This document shows, piece by piece, positions 45,206-55,077 of a DNA stretch of 64,000 bases; positions within the stretch are counted from its first letter, which is position 1, and each line of letters starts with the position of its first letter. The notes under the pieces were generated by a model. That model had not been told where the DNA came from and made no database searches. It saw only the letters and a program-made list of their open reading frames with translations. The stretch lies in NCBI GenBank assembly GCA_018268135.1, contig JAFDXD010000135.1:1-64000 (forward strand). The letters are read 5' to 3'. Made by a program: the position numbers and the translations under genes. The stretch is from Bacteroidota bacterium. Its GTDB lineage: Bacteria > Bacteroidota > Bacteroidia > Chitinophagales > Chitinophagaceae.

Positions 45206-48200
45206 TTAGAATCCTAAAGCAAGGTTTACATAAAAAATCCTTGAAGTAGGTGCAGCTCCATTTTCAAAACCTACGGCCGGAGTACCGGTTGCATAAGAAG
45301 ATTCTGGATCTATACCATGCATGTGGCTTGATATAAGCCAAACATTATTGCAGGATACTGATACGATTGCTTTTTGTACAAAGCTTCTTTGCAACACACT
45401 CTTTGGTAAAGTATAGCTAAGCTGAATATTTCTTAAGCGTACATTTGAAGCGTCGTATAAGTTGGCTTCTGTAATGCCAAGGTTTCCACTACCTGCTAAT
45501 CCACTTACCCAATATTGTTGTGTAGAAATTTTTGTAGTGTTTGGTACATATTTATTTTGACCAGCATCAAATACTACACCTGGCACTATTAATGAGTCTC
45601 TTCCATTAGCAACTGTCCATCCGGCAGTACCGCTTCTTTCCATAGAAAATGCTGTACCGGAGAAAATTTTACCACCAATGCGGGCATCAATTTGAAATGA
45701 TAAACCAAATCCTTTATAAGAGAATGTATTGGTAAAACCTAACAAGGCATTTGCCTGTTGGTTTCCTAATCGTACAGGAGCACCTGGTGTGGGTTGGGGT
45801 AATCCGTTTTTCAAAATCCATTTGCCATAACTAGGATCAGTAGGGCTGGAAACTCTATAAATTTGTGAACCATATATTTCACCATATTTCTGACCTTCAA
45901 CCGCTAAAATTTGGATATTGTCAAATCCACCTAAACCATAACGTGGCACATTTGGATAAATTGATTTAACCACATTATTGTTATGAGAATAATTGAAACC
46001 TACTGTCCAGTTTAATCCTTTAGGATTGCTTAACACCTGGCCATCTATTACTAATTCTACACCTGAGTTTTGTACATCACCTGCATTAATTTTTTTAGAA
46101 CTGTAACCACTCAATGGGTCTAATGGTAAATTAATCAACTGACGGGTGGAGTTTGTTTTATAAATAGAGAGGTCAAACCCAATCCTATTATGTAAGAAAC
46201 GCATTTCCAAACCGCCTTCTATAGATTTCATTAACTGGCTTCTAACGGTAGAATCGTATAAAGTAGAATTGCTGTAAGCAGTAGTATTTCCGTTAGGATC
46301 GTTACCAATAAAATAAGTATTGTATAATTGATAAGGATCAAGATCGCTACCTGCCATTGCATAAGTACCTCTTAATTTACCATAGCTAAGCCATGAAGGC
46401 ATATTTATCCCTGTTTTGCGGAACATATCTGTAAATACATAAGACAAACTTACAGATGGATAAAAATAAGATTGGTTTGCTTTACTTAAAGCTGATGACC
46501 AGTCATTTCTGAAAGTAGCATTTAAGAATAAATATTGATCAAAGTTTACATCAACTGAACCGTACAAAGAATTGATTTTCTTTTGGCTGAAACTTTGTCC
46601 AAAATCAGGCATACCTACTGAGTTATTGATAGAGAAAAGATTGGGTACATTTAGTTTTGAAGTAGAAGCATTGAGGGCGCTATTTTGATAAGACATTAAA
46701 TTACCACCCACCATTAAAGCACCGCCTAACTTACCAATTAAGTTATCTTTAGATGCTGTAAACATGGCGCTATAATTTGTTTGCTGATAAGTTTGTTTAC
46801 CTAAGCCATAGCTGTTGTTACTTAAAGACCCTGTATATACTTTTGACTCCGTATTGGTAGTGTACATATCTGCACCGGCATTTATTTCACCTTTTAACCA
46901 TGAAGTAAAGTTGTGCTTCAATGAACCGTATAAAAAGAACCTGTTTCTGATATCTGAGTTTTGATTATACTTAGTAGACCAATAAGGGTTGGTACCACTT
47001 TTATTATACCAAATCATTTTGCCCAAATTGTCAGTAGCGGCACTAAATTGAGTAAGGTCTAATGTTACAGGCAGGTTGTAAATAGAGGCAAACATACCTG
47101 AATTTTGTCCTACTAGAGAGCGGTTGTCGGCTTCGGCATTAATGAATTGGATTTTAGAATCTAATGTCCAATTTTCGTTATTTCCAAATTTTGTAACGGC
47201 TCTAGCAGTAATGTTGTTTCTAATAAGTTTTGAACCCGGAACCATACTCTTAGCATCAAAACGATTATAAGAAGTATAGATTGAAGTAGATTTATATTGT
47301 TGTTGAAAAGATATTTCCTGGTTAGAAACGATGCCTGTATTAAAAAAATTAGCAGCGTTATCATAAGCCCTTAGAGGTGTATTTTTACCAGACCAGTCAT
47401 TAACTAATTGACCAGTAATTTTTGGTCCCCAGCTTGTACCGGCAGATGAATCGTAAATTCCGGTACTTCCTTGTCCAAACTGATTTTGCATATCTGCCCT
47501 TGTAAATACTTTTTCAAAACCCACAGAGGAAGAAACGCTAAAACCTAAGCCAGGTTGTTTTTTACCGGTTTTGGTAGTTATTAAAATTACACCATTACCA
47601 CCCAAAGAGCCATAAAGTGAAGCAGCAGCCGGGCCTTTAAGAACAGTTATAGAAGCTATGTCATCTGCATTGATATCGCTAAGGCCATTACCCATATCTA
47701 AAGAAGGGTTCCAAAAATCGTTGGTAGCGCCAATACCTACACGTCCGGTAGAGTTATCCATTGGTACTCCATCTACCACTATGAGTGGCTGAGAAAGACC
47801 GCTAAGTGAGTTATTACCACGAAGCAGAATTTGTGATGACCCACCCAATCCATTACCCGAACGGGCAATTTGCAAGCCGGCTACTTTACCGGTTAATGCA
47901 TTGGTAAGGTTTGGCTCCCTTGCCTGTACAAGCGATTCGCCTTTTACATCCTGAGCTGTATAGCCAATAGATTTTTTTTCTTTTTTAATGCCCAATGCAG
48001 TTACAATTACTTCATTTAATTGTTCTGTATTTTGCTTTAAAGAAACCGTTACCGGGCTACCAGCGGTAACTCTTACATCGGTTGGAGTATATCCAACACT
48101 TGAAATTTGCAAAGTTGCAGTAGAACCGGGTATTGCAATGGTAAAATTGCCCTGTGCATCTGAAACTACAGATGTTTTGGCACCTTTTACTTTAATTGTA

Positions 48201-48328
48201 ACACCGGTAAGTGGGTTACCAGAATTATCGGCTACTGTGCCGCTAACACTTTTTTTACCCTGTGCAAATGCAATAAGGCTGCACATGCTAATAAATGCAA
48301 CCATTAATAAGCGCATTGTTTTTTTCAT
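45206..48328 (-). CDS. SusC/RagA-family TonB-dependent outer membrane channel
   Basis: 1040 residues: signal peptide ending near AFAQG, then a carboxypeptidase-like beta-sandwich (VSGTVADNSGNPLTGVTIKV), the linker LNEVIVTALGIKKEKKSIGY, the plug domain (LTGKVAGLQIARSG, LIVVDGVPMDNS, ITVLKGPAAASLYGS) and a 22-strand beta-barrel ending in an aromatic residue (VNLALGF). It takes up a nutrient, usually an oligosaccharide or peptide, with energy from TonB. Start codon and ROK stop are 50 bases apart without a promoter match, so it is likely expressed from the ROK promoter. Confidence 0.93.
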   Translation of the reverse strand: MKKTMRLLMVAFISMCSLIAFAQGKKSVSGTVADNSGNPLTGVTIKVKGAKTSVVSDAQGNFTIAIPGSTATLQISSVGYTPTDVRVTAGSPVTVSLKQNTEQLNEVIVTALGIKKEKKSIGYTAQDVKGESLVQAREPNLTNALTGKVAGLQIARSGNGLGGSSQILLRGNNSLSGLSQPLIVVDGVPMDNSTGRVGIGATNDFWNPSLDMGNGLSDINADDIASITVLKGPAAASLYGSLGGNGVILITTKTGKKQPGLGFSVSSSVGFEKVFTRADMQNQFGQGSTGIYDSSAGTSWGPKITGQLVNDWSGKNTPLRAYDNAANFFNTGIVSNQEISFQQQYKSTSIYTSYNRFDAKSMVPGSKLIRNNITARAVTKFGNNENWTLDSKIQFINAEADNRSLVGQNSGMFASIYNLPVTLDLTQFSAATDNLGKMIWYNKSGTNPYWSTKYNQNSDIRNRFFLYGSLKHNFTSWLKGEINAGADMYTTNTESKVYTGSLSNNSYGLGKQTYQQTNYSAMFTASKDNLIGKLGGALMVGGNLMSYQNSALNASTSKLNVPNLFSINNSVGMPDFGQSFSQKKINSLYGSVDVNFDQYLFLNATFRNDWSSALSKANQSYFYPSVSLSYVFTDMFRKTGINMPSWLSYGKLRGTYAMAGSDLDPYQLYNTYFIGNDPNGNTTAYSNSTLYDSTVRSQLMKSIEGGLEMRFLHNRIGFDLSIYKTNSTRQLINLPLDPLSGYSSKKINAGDVQNSGVELVIDGQVLSNPKGLNWTVGFNYSHNNNVVKSIYPNVPRYGLGGFDNIQILAVEGQKYGEIYGSQIYRVSSPTDPSYGKWILKNGLPQPTPGAPVRLGNQQANALLGFTNTFSYKGFGLSFQIDARIGGKIFSGTAFSMERSGTAGWTVANGRDSLIVPGVVFDAGQNKYVPNTTKISTQQYWVSGLAGSGNLGITEANLYDASNVRLRNIQLSYTLPKSVLQRSFVQKAIVSVSCNNVWLISSHMHGIDPESSYATGTPAVGFENGAAPTSRIFYVNLALGF

Positions 48329-48378
48329 AACAGTTGTGTTTTTAAATTGATAATAGAAAACATTTTACTTTTTAGTAT

Positions 48379-49611
48379 TTATTTGATTAAAAGGATTTTT
48401 TTTTGTTTATGTTTTTCAGAATGTGGATGATAGTCTATTGTTTTATTTTCCATTACCAACGCTGCAGCGCCATATAAAGCAGCATTATACCCAAGTTTAG
48501 ATACTTCTATCACTGTATTTTCGGCAAGCCTGGGAATACAATGTTTATTTAAAGCCTGCTGTATGGGAGCTTCCCACATTTTACCTGCAAATGCGCCAAG
48601 CCCACTTAATATTACAATTTCAGGATTTAATAAATGAATTAAAATGGCAATCCCTCTTCCAATATTATACCCCGCATCTGAAAATAATTCTACTGCAAAT
48701 TGATCTCCTTTAAGCGCAGCATCAATTATCATTTCATAATCTGTTTCGTAATGCCCCGTCGGAAAATCTTTTGCTAAACCAGATAACCTTCCGCCCTTAA
48801 GCCCCTCTTTTGCTTTTTCTATTAATACCTGCAAAGAAGTTTCTGTTTCGAGGCATCCCGTTTTACCACAGCTACAAAGCTTATTGTTGTTAAACATTGG
48901 TATATGGCTAAACTCTCCGGCAAAACCATTTTGACCTCTATATAATTCTGCATTTAAAATCATTCCTAAGCCTACCCCCCAGCCTACATTTATAACCATT
49001 GCATTTTTTTTGCCTCTTGCTCTTCCCATTTTTAATTCTGTGAGGGCAATGATGCTCGAATCGTTATCTATCAACACTGGGATTTTTAAGGCATTTTCAA
49101 TACATGCATTGATACTTTCCCCATGTAAGGTTTTTAAAAATGAATAGTTGATACCTTTTTTTACATCAATAAAGCCGGGCATGCTAATGCCAATGCCGGC
49201 AAATTTTTCTTTTGAAATACCTGATGCTTTTATAAAGCCCTGGATGTTTGAAATGATTTCAGTTAGGGCATTTGGATTATTGGCAAGCTTTAGTTCAATT
49301 TTTTTTACATCGCCTACAAAATTATGATGCATATCAAGTATAGCAACTCTTGTAATCAACTGATCCATTGCTACTGCTATGATATAAACCTGACCGGCAT
49401 TTAATTCATACTTCTGTGCTCTTCTTCCTCCTGTTGACTCTGCTAATCCTGTTTCTAAAACAAAATCACTTTCCATCAACTCATTTAATACTTTAGCAGT
49501 AAGTGGTACGCTCTTTTTTATCAGGATACTTAATTCGGCACAAGAAAGACTCCCGGCAAAATATAAATGCTTTATTATTTGCTGATGATAATTGGCCTTT
49601 TTTGCAATCAT
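48379..49611 (-). CDS. ROK-family transcriptional regulator (NagC/XylR type)
   Basis: 410 residues. The first 75 form a winged helix-turn-helix (LSCAELSILIKKSVPLTAKV) that fits DNA binding, the rest is a ROK sugar-kinase-like domain: GIGISMPGFIDVKKG, VLIDNDSSIIAL, NVGWGVGLGMI, and the zinc site CSCGKTGCLE. The HTH marks it as a regulator rather than a kinase, although the ATP/sugar fold is retained. It is the first gene of the transcript with susC and susD, so it probably senses the sugar brought in by them. Confidence 0.85.
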   Translation of the reverse strand: MIAKKANYHQQIIKHLYFAGSLSCAELSILIKKSVPLTAKVLNELMESDFVLETGLAESTGGRRAQKYELNAGQVYIIAVAMDQLITRVAILDMHHNFVGDVKKIELKLANNPNALTEIISNIQGFIKASGISKEKFAGIGISMPGFIDVKKGINYSFLKTLHGESINACIENALKIPVLIDNDSSIIALTELKMGRARGKKNAMVINVGWGVGLGMILNAELYRGQNGFAGEFSHIPMFNNNKLCSCGKTGCLETETSLQVLIEKAKEGLKGGRLSGLAKDFPTGHYETDYEMIIDAALKGDQFAVELFSDAGYNIGRGIAILIHLLNPEIVILSGLGAFAGKMWEAPIQQALNKHCIPRLAENTVIEVSKLGYNAALYGAAALVMENKTIDYHPHSEKHKQKKILLIK

Positions 49612-50394
49612 ACTACTTGTTAGTTGGTAATAACTTTACTAATAATTTTGCCAAGGTAAAATTACTTTTTAAAATATTTAAATAAGTTTATTGCTTTTTT
49701 TAAAAAAGTTATTAACATTTTAAAGAATTTACTAAAAGCAGATTTTATTAGATAATTTTTATTAAAGTATATGTAATTATTGTATCATATAATATTTCTT
49801 ATAGGTAGTAAGCAATTGATAGAATACCAGATTGTAATTAAAAAACCTGGGAAAAGAGTGGAATGAATTTTCCTTAAAATTTTAATAAAGGGTTGGTTAA
49901 GGTAATAAAGTGGACAATGCACTGAATCTACAGTTATAAAAACAATTGGTTTTTTCCGAAAATACCAGATAATTATTGGTGCCTATTTCCAAATCATACA
50001 CTACATTATTTACTTGGGATATGCCGCCGCAGGCTGAGCCGCCAAATTCAGGTTTACTTACTTTAACTTTATTCAACACAATTCATAATAATTTCTGCCT
50101 TTAGACTAACCAACTTCCTGAGAATTTTAGAGTACAATTCTTCATTTTCATTTTTGCAGCCATCACGGTTGTTTCCCTTTTCTTTTTTCAAAGAAAATAC
50201 AATAAATATTATATTATAATTTAGTATATGTGTAATATTTATATGAAGTATTCCTTTTATTTCATGTTTTATACTTATTTTATGTATATATTTTTTGAAT
50301 TATTCTAAATTTTTAAGATTGTGTTCGACTAATTGGTATGTTTATTTAGATTTGGTGTAAATTATTTCATATATTATTAAACTTAATGTAACAA
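49612..50394. other. 783-base intergenic region between ROK gene and amt
   Basis: Very AT-rich control region of two divergent genes. It holds the ROK promoter near 49651-49682 and a small AGAATT/AATTCT hairpin near 50121. I see no clear promoter for amt and no sigma-54 site. A 60-codon frame at 49897-50079 on the minus strand starts with GTG directly after a stop and has no recognisable product, so I do not call it a gene. Confidence 0.65.
49651..49682 (-). promoter_or_regulatory. Candidate promoter of ROK-susC-susD
   Basis: On the minus strand TTTA (49682-49679), a 20-base spacer, TACCTTGG (49658-49651), one mismatch from TAnnTTTG. The leader would be about 34 nt. Confidence 0.4.
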
Positions 50395-51786
50395 ATGAAA
50401 AAAACATCCCTACTTAAATTTGCACCATTTTTTGTACTTGGCATTGTTGCCATTGCTGCGGTTTTCATTCCATCACTGCCAAATTTTGATGATGGAAAAT
50501 TTAATGCTGCTGACATTGCCTGGATATTAGTAGCTACTGCCCTGGTATTTTTAATGACACCCGGGCTTGCATTTTTTTATGGAGGTATGGTACATAGAAA
50601 AAATGTAATCAGTACCATGATAAAAAGTGTAGTGGCTGCCGGAGTGGTAAGTGTACTTTGGGTAACTGTAGGGTACAGCCTGTGTTTTGGAGATACTATC
50701 GGTGGCTTTATTGGAAATCCTATGACTCATTTATTTTTTAAAGGAGTAGCTTCCGGCAAAGCTGCATTGCAGGGAGGTGCGCCACTTTCCATACCATTGT
50801 TATTGTTTGCCATGTTTCAATTAATGTTTGCCATTATTACTCCGGGGCTGGTAGTTGGTGCAGTGGCAGAGAGGATAAAGTTTACAGCCTACATATTATT
50901 TATAGTATTATTTAGCTTGTTGGTTTATGCACCACTGGCACATTGGACCTGGCATCCACAGGGATTTTTAGCTAAAATGGGTGTTCTTGATTTTGCCGGA
51001 GGCACTGTAGTTCATATTTCAGCAGGATGTGCTGCATTGGCTGGTGCAATGGTGTTAAAAAGAAGGCAATCTCATATTGAGCATAAAGAAATTCCGCCTG
51101 CAAATATTCCTTATGTATTAATTGGCACAGGTTTACTTTGGTTTGGCTGGTTTGGTTTTAATGCAGGCTCTGCATTAGCAGCCAATACTCTTGCCGTATC
51201 TGCATTTGCTACAACCAATACTGCAGCCGGAGCCGCAGGCTTAAGCTGGATGTTTTTTGATGTCATTCGGGGTAAAAAGCCATCAGTACTTGGTTTTTGT
51301 ATTGGAGCCGTTGTAGGTTTAGTTGCCATTACACCCGCCGCTGGTTTTGTAGCAATACCTCAAAGTATTTTTATTGGTTTTATCGCAGCTATCATTTCTA
51401 ATATTGCGGTGCATTACAAATCAAAATCTAAATTGGATGATACCTTAGATGTATTTCCATGTCATGGACTTGGAGGTATAGTGGGTATGATATTTACAGG
51501 CATATTTGCTACCAAAACGGTAAATGCTGCCGGCGCAGATGGTTTATTTTATGGTGGCACTGCATTTTTTCTTACACAACTAAAGGGCCTTGCAATTGTG
51601 GTGGCTTATAGTTTTAGTATGTCTTATGCCATTTTTAAATTTATCAATTTTATATTACCTATCAGGGTAAGCCAGGAAGATGAATTATTGGGATTAGATG
51701 AATCGCAACATGATGAAAAATACACTCAGGGTACATTACTTGTACATACGGATGGAGAAATAAAAGAAACCTCTATTGAAGCTTAA
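50395..51786 (+). CDS. amt: Ammonium transporter (Amt family)
   Basis: Conducts ammonium through the cytoplasmic membrane. The 463 residues show an N-terminal hydrophobic segment (signal or extra helix) then the eleven expected helices, with FYGGMVHRKNVISTM near 60, the first pore histidine in DFAGGTVVHISAG near 205 and the second in FPCHGLGGIVGMIFTG near 350. No GlnK gene is adjacent, which is unusual for this family. The outer-membrane protein gene follows after 80 bases that hold a long hairpin. Confidence 0.95.
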   Translation: MKKTSLLKFAPFFVLGIVAIAAVFIPSLPNFDDGKFNAADIAWILVATALVFLMTPGLAFFYGGMVHRKNVISTMIKSVVAAGVVSVLWVTVGYSLCFGDTIGGFIGNPMTHLFFKGVASGKAALQGGAPLSIPLLLFAMFQLMFAIITPGLVVGAVAERIKFTAYILFIVLFSLLVYAPLAHWTWHPQGFLAKMGVLDFAGGTVVHISAGCAALAGAMVLKRRQSHIEHKEIPPANIPYVLIGTGLLWFGWFGFNAGSALAANTLAVSAFATTNTAAGAAGLSWMFFDVIRGKKPSVLGFCIGAVVGLVAITPAAGFVAIPQSIFIGFIAAIISNIAVHYKSKSKLDDTLDVFPCHGLGGIVGMIFTGIFATKTVNAAGADGLFYGGTAFFLTQLKGLAIVVAYSFSMSYAIFKFINFILPIRVSQEDELLGLDESQHDEKYTQGTLLVHTDGEIKETSIEA

Positions 51787-51793
51787 AATAAAA

Positions 51794-51840
51794 AGGTACA
51801 ACTGTAATTGAACTTCTCGACAAAGCTCAAAGTTGTACCT
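51794..51840 (+). terminator. Long hairpin between amt and the beta-barrel gene
   Basis: AGGTACAACT (51794-51803) pairs perfectly with AGTTGTACCT (51831-51840); TTGA and TCAA extend the stem inward. CTTCTTTAATT follows, a weak T-run. It may be a partial terminator that lowers expression of the second gene or an RNA-processing site. Confidence 0.55.
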
Positions 51841-51866
51841 CTTCTTTAATTATTAAACTTATTACA

Positions 51867-52940
51867 ATGTTAAGAAAACTCTCTTTATCATTTGGCAGTT
51901 TTATGTTATTTTTTTTAGCTACGGCACAAGATAGCAGCAAGACTCTTACTTTTTCGGGTTCTGTAGATGCCTACTACCGGTACAATTTTTCTGGAAAACA
52001 AAATAATTTCACCAGTTTCACCAATTCTCAAAGCTCATTTGAATTAGGCATGGCATCAGTAAGAGCCGATGCTACTGCCCTTAAAGGAAAAGCAACAGCC
52101 ACAGTAGATTTGGGCTTTGGCCCTCGAGCCGAAGAGTTTTCTTATCCTGATGGTGAAAAAAGCGCAGGCAAAAATGGATTTGCAACGTTAACTGCATTAA
52201 AACAGGCGTTTATTACTTATAATGTCTCACCCACTGTAAAACTTACCGCCGGTAAATTTGCTACTCATGTTGGGTACGAGCTTTTAGATGCAACTTCTAA
52301 CAGGAATTATAGTATGAGTTATATGTTTACCAACGGACCATTTTCTCATACGGGTTTAAAAGCAGATATTACAGCAGGCGCCCTATCCATGATGATTGGA
52401 ATTAGCAATTTTACCGATCAGGCAACATCTACTACATCTGTAAAAAACCTGATTGCACAGGTAAGCGGCACCGGATTCAATAGCAAGCTAAAATTTTACC
52501 TCAATTATTCTGGCTTTACCGGATCTAAAAATGGAGATAATCCAAGCGGGCTACAATCTTTGCAGCAGGCAGATGCGGTACTAACGGCAACGATTAGTAG
52601 CAAATTTAATATAGGATACAATGGTACCATACAATTTAGAAAACCAACCATTGGCAATAATGGAAACTGGTTTGGCAATGCTTTGTATCTCAACTTAGAC
52701 CCCACAGAAAAGTTTGGCCTAACGCTAAGAAGTGAATACATCAGTGATGAAAAAATGATTTTCTTCACTACAAAAAATATTTTTGCAAACACTTTATCTG
52801 CCAATATTAAACTTGGTCCCCTCACTGTGATACCGGAGCTGAGGTTTGAATCTGCCCAAAGCTCCATTTATACTAAAAGCAATGGAGCAGGTGTAAAGTC
52901 AACAGGCACGGGGCTTATGGCGGTTGTGTATAAATTTTAA
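51867..52940 (+). CDS. Outer membrane beta-barrel porin (bbp2/OmpL-like)
   Basis: 357 residues with a signal peptide (cleavage near ATAQ, residue 20) and an all-beta body of alternating hydrophobic residues, ending in the C-terminal aromatic VVYKF typical of outer-membrane barrels. GSVDAYYRYNF near the start is the opening of the putative porin-2 group. It contains no TonB box or plug. Directly after amt, which suggests a role in passage of ammonium or another small solute through the outer membrane, but this is inferred from position only. Confidence 0.78.
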   Translation: MLRKLSLSFGSFMLFFLATAQDSSKTLTFSGSVDAYYRYNFSGKQNNFTSFTNSQSSFELGMASVRADATALKGKATATVDLGFGPRAEEFSYPDGEKSAGKNGFATLTALKQAFITYNVSPTVKLTAGKFATHVGYELLDATSNRNYSMSYMFTNGPFSHTGLKADITAGALSMMIGISNFTDQATSTTSVKNLIAQVSGTGFNSKLKFYLNYSGFTGSKNGDNPSGLQSLQQADAVLTATISSKFNIGYNGTIQFRKPTIGNNGNWFGNALYLNLDPTEKFGLTLRSEYISDEKMIFFTTKNIFANTLSANIKLGPLTVIPELRFESAQSSIYTKSNGAGVKSTGTGLMAVVYKF

Positions 52941-52972
52941 TACCAATAATTTTAAAAGAAAATAGTACATAT

Positions 52973-53006
52973 AAAAAGCCGGAGGTAATTTACTTCCGGC
53001 TTTTTT
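52973..53006. terminator. Bidirectional terminator between porin and uronate operon
   Basis: AAAAAGCCGGAGGTA (from 52973) and TACTTCCGGCTTTTTT (to 53006) form a 15-bp stem with one G-T pair. A-rich left arm and T-rich right arm give T-runs on both strands, so it can end both the plus-strand porin message and the minus-strand operon. Confidence 0.9.
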
Positions 53007-53068
53007 ATTCCACTTCGTTTGGTGGTAAAAGTTTAGTCTTTTATTTTATCAATATAAAATGACTGGCA

Positions 53069-54382
53069 TTATAAATCTATTCTTTTTAAAGTAGGAACCA
53101 TAAAGTGCATAATTATCCATGCTATTAGATAAGATAACCCACAAATAAAAAACATGATGTAATACCCGGTATCTATTTTCCCTAATTTTTCAAAATATAC
53201 AAACATATTTTTTTGAACGGCCCATGAAAGTACAATACCACCAAGACCTCCGGCCATGCCACCAATACCTGTAACCACCCCTACTGTTTTTTTAGGAAAC
53301 ATATCGCTCACTGTTGTAAAAATATTTGCGCTCCATGCCTGATGAGCAGAGGCTGCTAACCCTATTAATATTACTGCGCCCCACATATTCACACTGCCAG
53401 CCAATTGAGCAAACACAATGGGAAAAACACAAAAGGCATATATCAGCATTGATGTTTTTCGGGCTTTAAAAACAGGCCAGCCTTTATTTATTAAATACAT
53501 TGGCAAAAACCCACCATAAATGCTTCCAAACATTGCCATGATGTACACTACTGCTACCGGAATAGATACCTGCGTGCCTACAAGGCCATATTGTTTGTTC
53601 AAAAAATCGGGCAACCAAAAAAGATAAAACCACCAAATAGGATCTGTAATAAATTTTCCGATGGCAAATGCCCATGTTTGCTTATAACTTAAAAGTTTAG
53701 CCCAGGAAATTTTCTCTACTGATTTATTATTTTGCTGTGATTCTTCTTCTTTATCACTGTGTATATAATCGAACTCGGCTTTGCTTAACCTGGCCTGCTT
53801 TGCTGGTATTTCGTAATAAATAAACCAAAGAATTAGCCAAATAAAACCAATACTGCCGGTGATAATAAAAGCCCATTGCCATCCAAGATGTATGGCTATC
53901 CAGGGTACAGAAACAGGCGCTACAATTGCACCAATACTAGAGCCGGAATTAAACACGCCAGTAGCATAAGCCCTTTCTTTTTTAGGAAACCACTCTGCAG
54001 TAGCCTTAATAGCTGCCGGAAAATTACCGGCTTCAAATATTCCTAAAAATCCACGGGCAACCCCAAAGCCGATAGTACCTGTAGCTATTGCATGTGCTAC
54101 GGCTGAAATACTCCACATTAGTGTTGATAAGGCATAGCCAATTTTGGTCCCAAGCCGGTCTATCAACCTGCCTGCGCCAAGCATACCAATGGTATAGGCT
54201 ATTTTAAATACAATTTCAATATCGGCATAATTTTTAATCTCAGCTACCGCATCCCAATGAAAAGCCTCTGCTATAAAGGGTTTCAGCAGGGATATGACTG
54301 CCCTGTCTAAATAATTAATAGTGGTAGCTAAAAATAATAAGGAACATATTGTCCACCTGTATTTACCTATGGCAGCCTGCAT
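53069..54382 (-). CDS. MFS transporter, hexuronate (ExuT-like)
   Basis: 437 residues, twelve membrane helices, of the anion:cation symporter branch of the major facilitator superfamily. NYLDRAVISLLKPFIAEAF near residue 25 and the loop GRLIDRLGTKIGY are typical, as is the mid loop at about 200-225 rich in charged residues. The genes next to it degrade galacturonate and glucuronate, so the substrate is probably hexuronate. Last gene of the operon. A glycerol-phosphate or tartrate substrate is possible in this family but unlikely here. Confidence 0.85.
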   Translation of the reverse strand: MQAAIGKYRWTICSLLFLATTINYLDRAVISLLKPFIAEAFHWDAVAEIKNYADIEIVFKIAYTIGMLGAGRLIDRLGTKIGYALSTLMWSISAVAHAIATGTIGFGVARGFLGIFEAGNFPAAIKATAEWFPKKERAYATGVFNSGSSIGAIVAPVSVPWIAIHLGWQWAFIITGSIGFIWLILWFIYYEIPAKQARLSKAEFDYIHSDKEEESQQNNKSVEKISWAKLLSYKQTWAFAIGKFITDPIWWFYLFWLPDFLNKQYGLVGTQVSIPVAVVYIMAMFGSIYGGFLPMYLINKGWPVFKARKTSMLIYAFCVFPIVFAQLAGSVNMWGAVILIGLAASAHQAWSANIFTTVSDMFPKKTVGVVTGIGGMAGGLGGIVLSWAVQKNMFVYFEKLGKIDTGYYIMFFICGLSYLIAWIIMHFMVPTLKRIDL

Positions 54383-54414
54383 TTGATTTATATTACTAAT
54401 TAAAAAATCATCTT

Positions 54415-55077
54415 TTAGTTATGCAAAGATTTTATTTTACCCAATATTTCTGCAGCAAGTTTGGTAATACCGGCATAATCTTTTTGTTGCAGTATAGATT
54501 TACTGATGAGTTTACTTCCCATCCCTACGGCGCATACGCCTGCGTCAAACCATTCTTTTAAATTTTCGATTGTAGTATCCACACCACCGGTTGGCATAAA
54601 ATTCATTGAAGGAAAAAGATCATTAATTGCCTGTACATAGCCTGGGCCAAGTACATTACCGGGAAATAATTTTACCAAGGCCAGGCCAAATTGCTCTGCT
54701 TTTAAAATTTCTGTAGGAGTCATACAGCCTGGTATCCATAAAATTTTATTATTGTAAGCAATATCATAAACATCTTCTGCCACAGCGGGGCTTATTAAAA
54801 AATCAGCTCCGGCTTTTATAAAAAGCTCTGCTTGATGAGCATCTTTTATGGTGCCTGCACCTACATATAGATCTGTATATTTTTTTTCTGCAACTTCCTT
54901 CATGGCAGAAAAATTTTGCAATGCCTCTGCTCCCCTGTTTGTATATTCAATAAGCCTAACCCCTGAATGATACAGGGCTTCCATAGTATCCATACAAACT
55001 TTTGCATCTGCATGAAAAAATAAAGGCATTAAACGTTGCTCTTTTAGTTTTGCAATTATTAAATCTCTTTTATCCAT
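54415..55077 (-). CDS. KDPG aldolase (2-dehydro-3-deoxyphosphogluconate aldolase)
   Basis: Cleaves KDPG to pyruvate and glyceraldehyde 3-phosphate. 220 residues of the Eda family: the active-site Glu in VRLIEYTNRG near 40, VGAGTIKD near 74, FLISPAV, WIPGCMTPTEI, and the Schiff-base lysine in LVKLFPGN near 136, then MPTGGV at the phosphate site. The start overlaps the kinase gene by 8 bases. Final enzyme of the route encoded upstream. Confidence 0.93.
   Translation of the reverse strand: MDKRDLIIAKLKEQRLMPLFFHADAKVCMDTMEALYHSGVRLIEYTNRGAEALQNFSAMKEVAEKKYTDLYVGAGTIKDAHQAELFIKAGADFLISPAVAEDVYDIAYNNKILWIPGCMTPTEILKAEQFGLALVKLFPGNVLGPGYVQAINDLFPSMNFMPTGGVDTTIENLKEWFDAGVCAVGMGSKLISKSILQQKDYAGITKLAAEILGKIKSLHN

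Noticed and set aside
49897..50079. 60-codon minus-strand frame with several Cys and Gly in an otherwise empty region
   Set aside because: GTG start directly follows an in-frame stop, there is no promoter or known motif, and the region is AT-rich non-coding in character.
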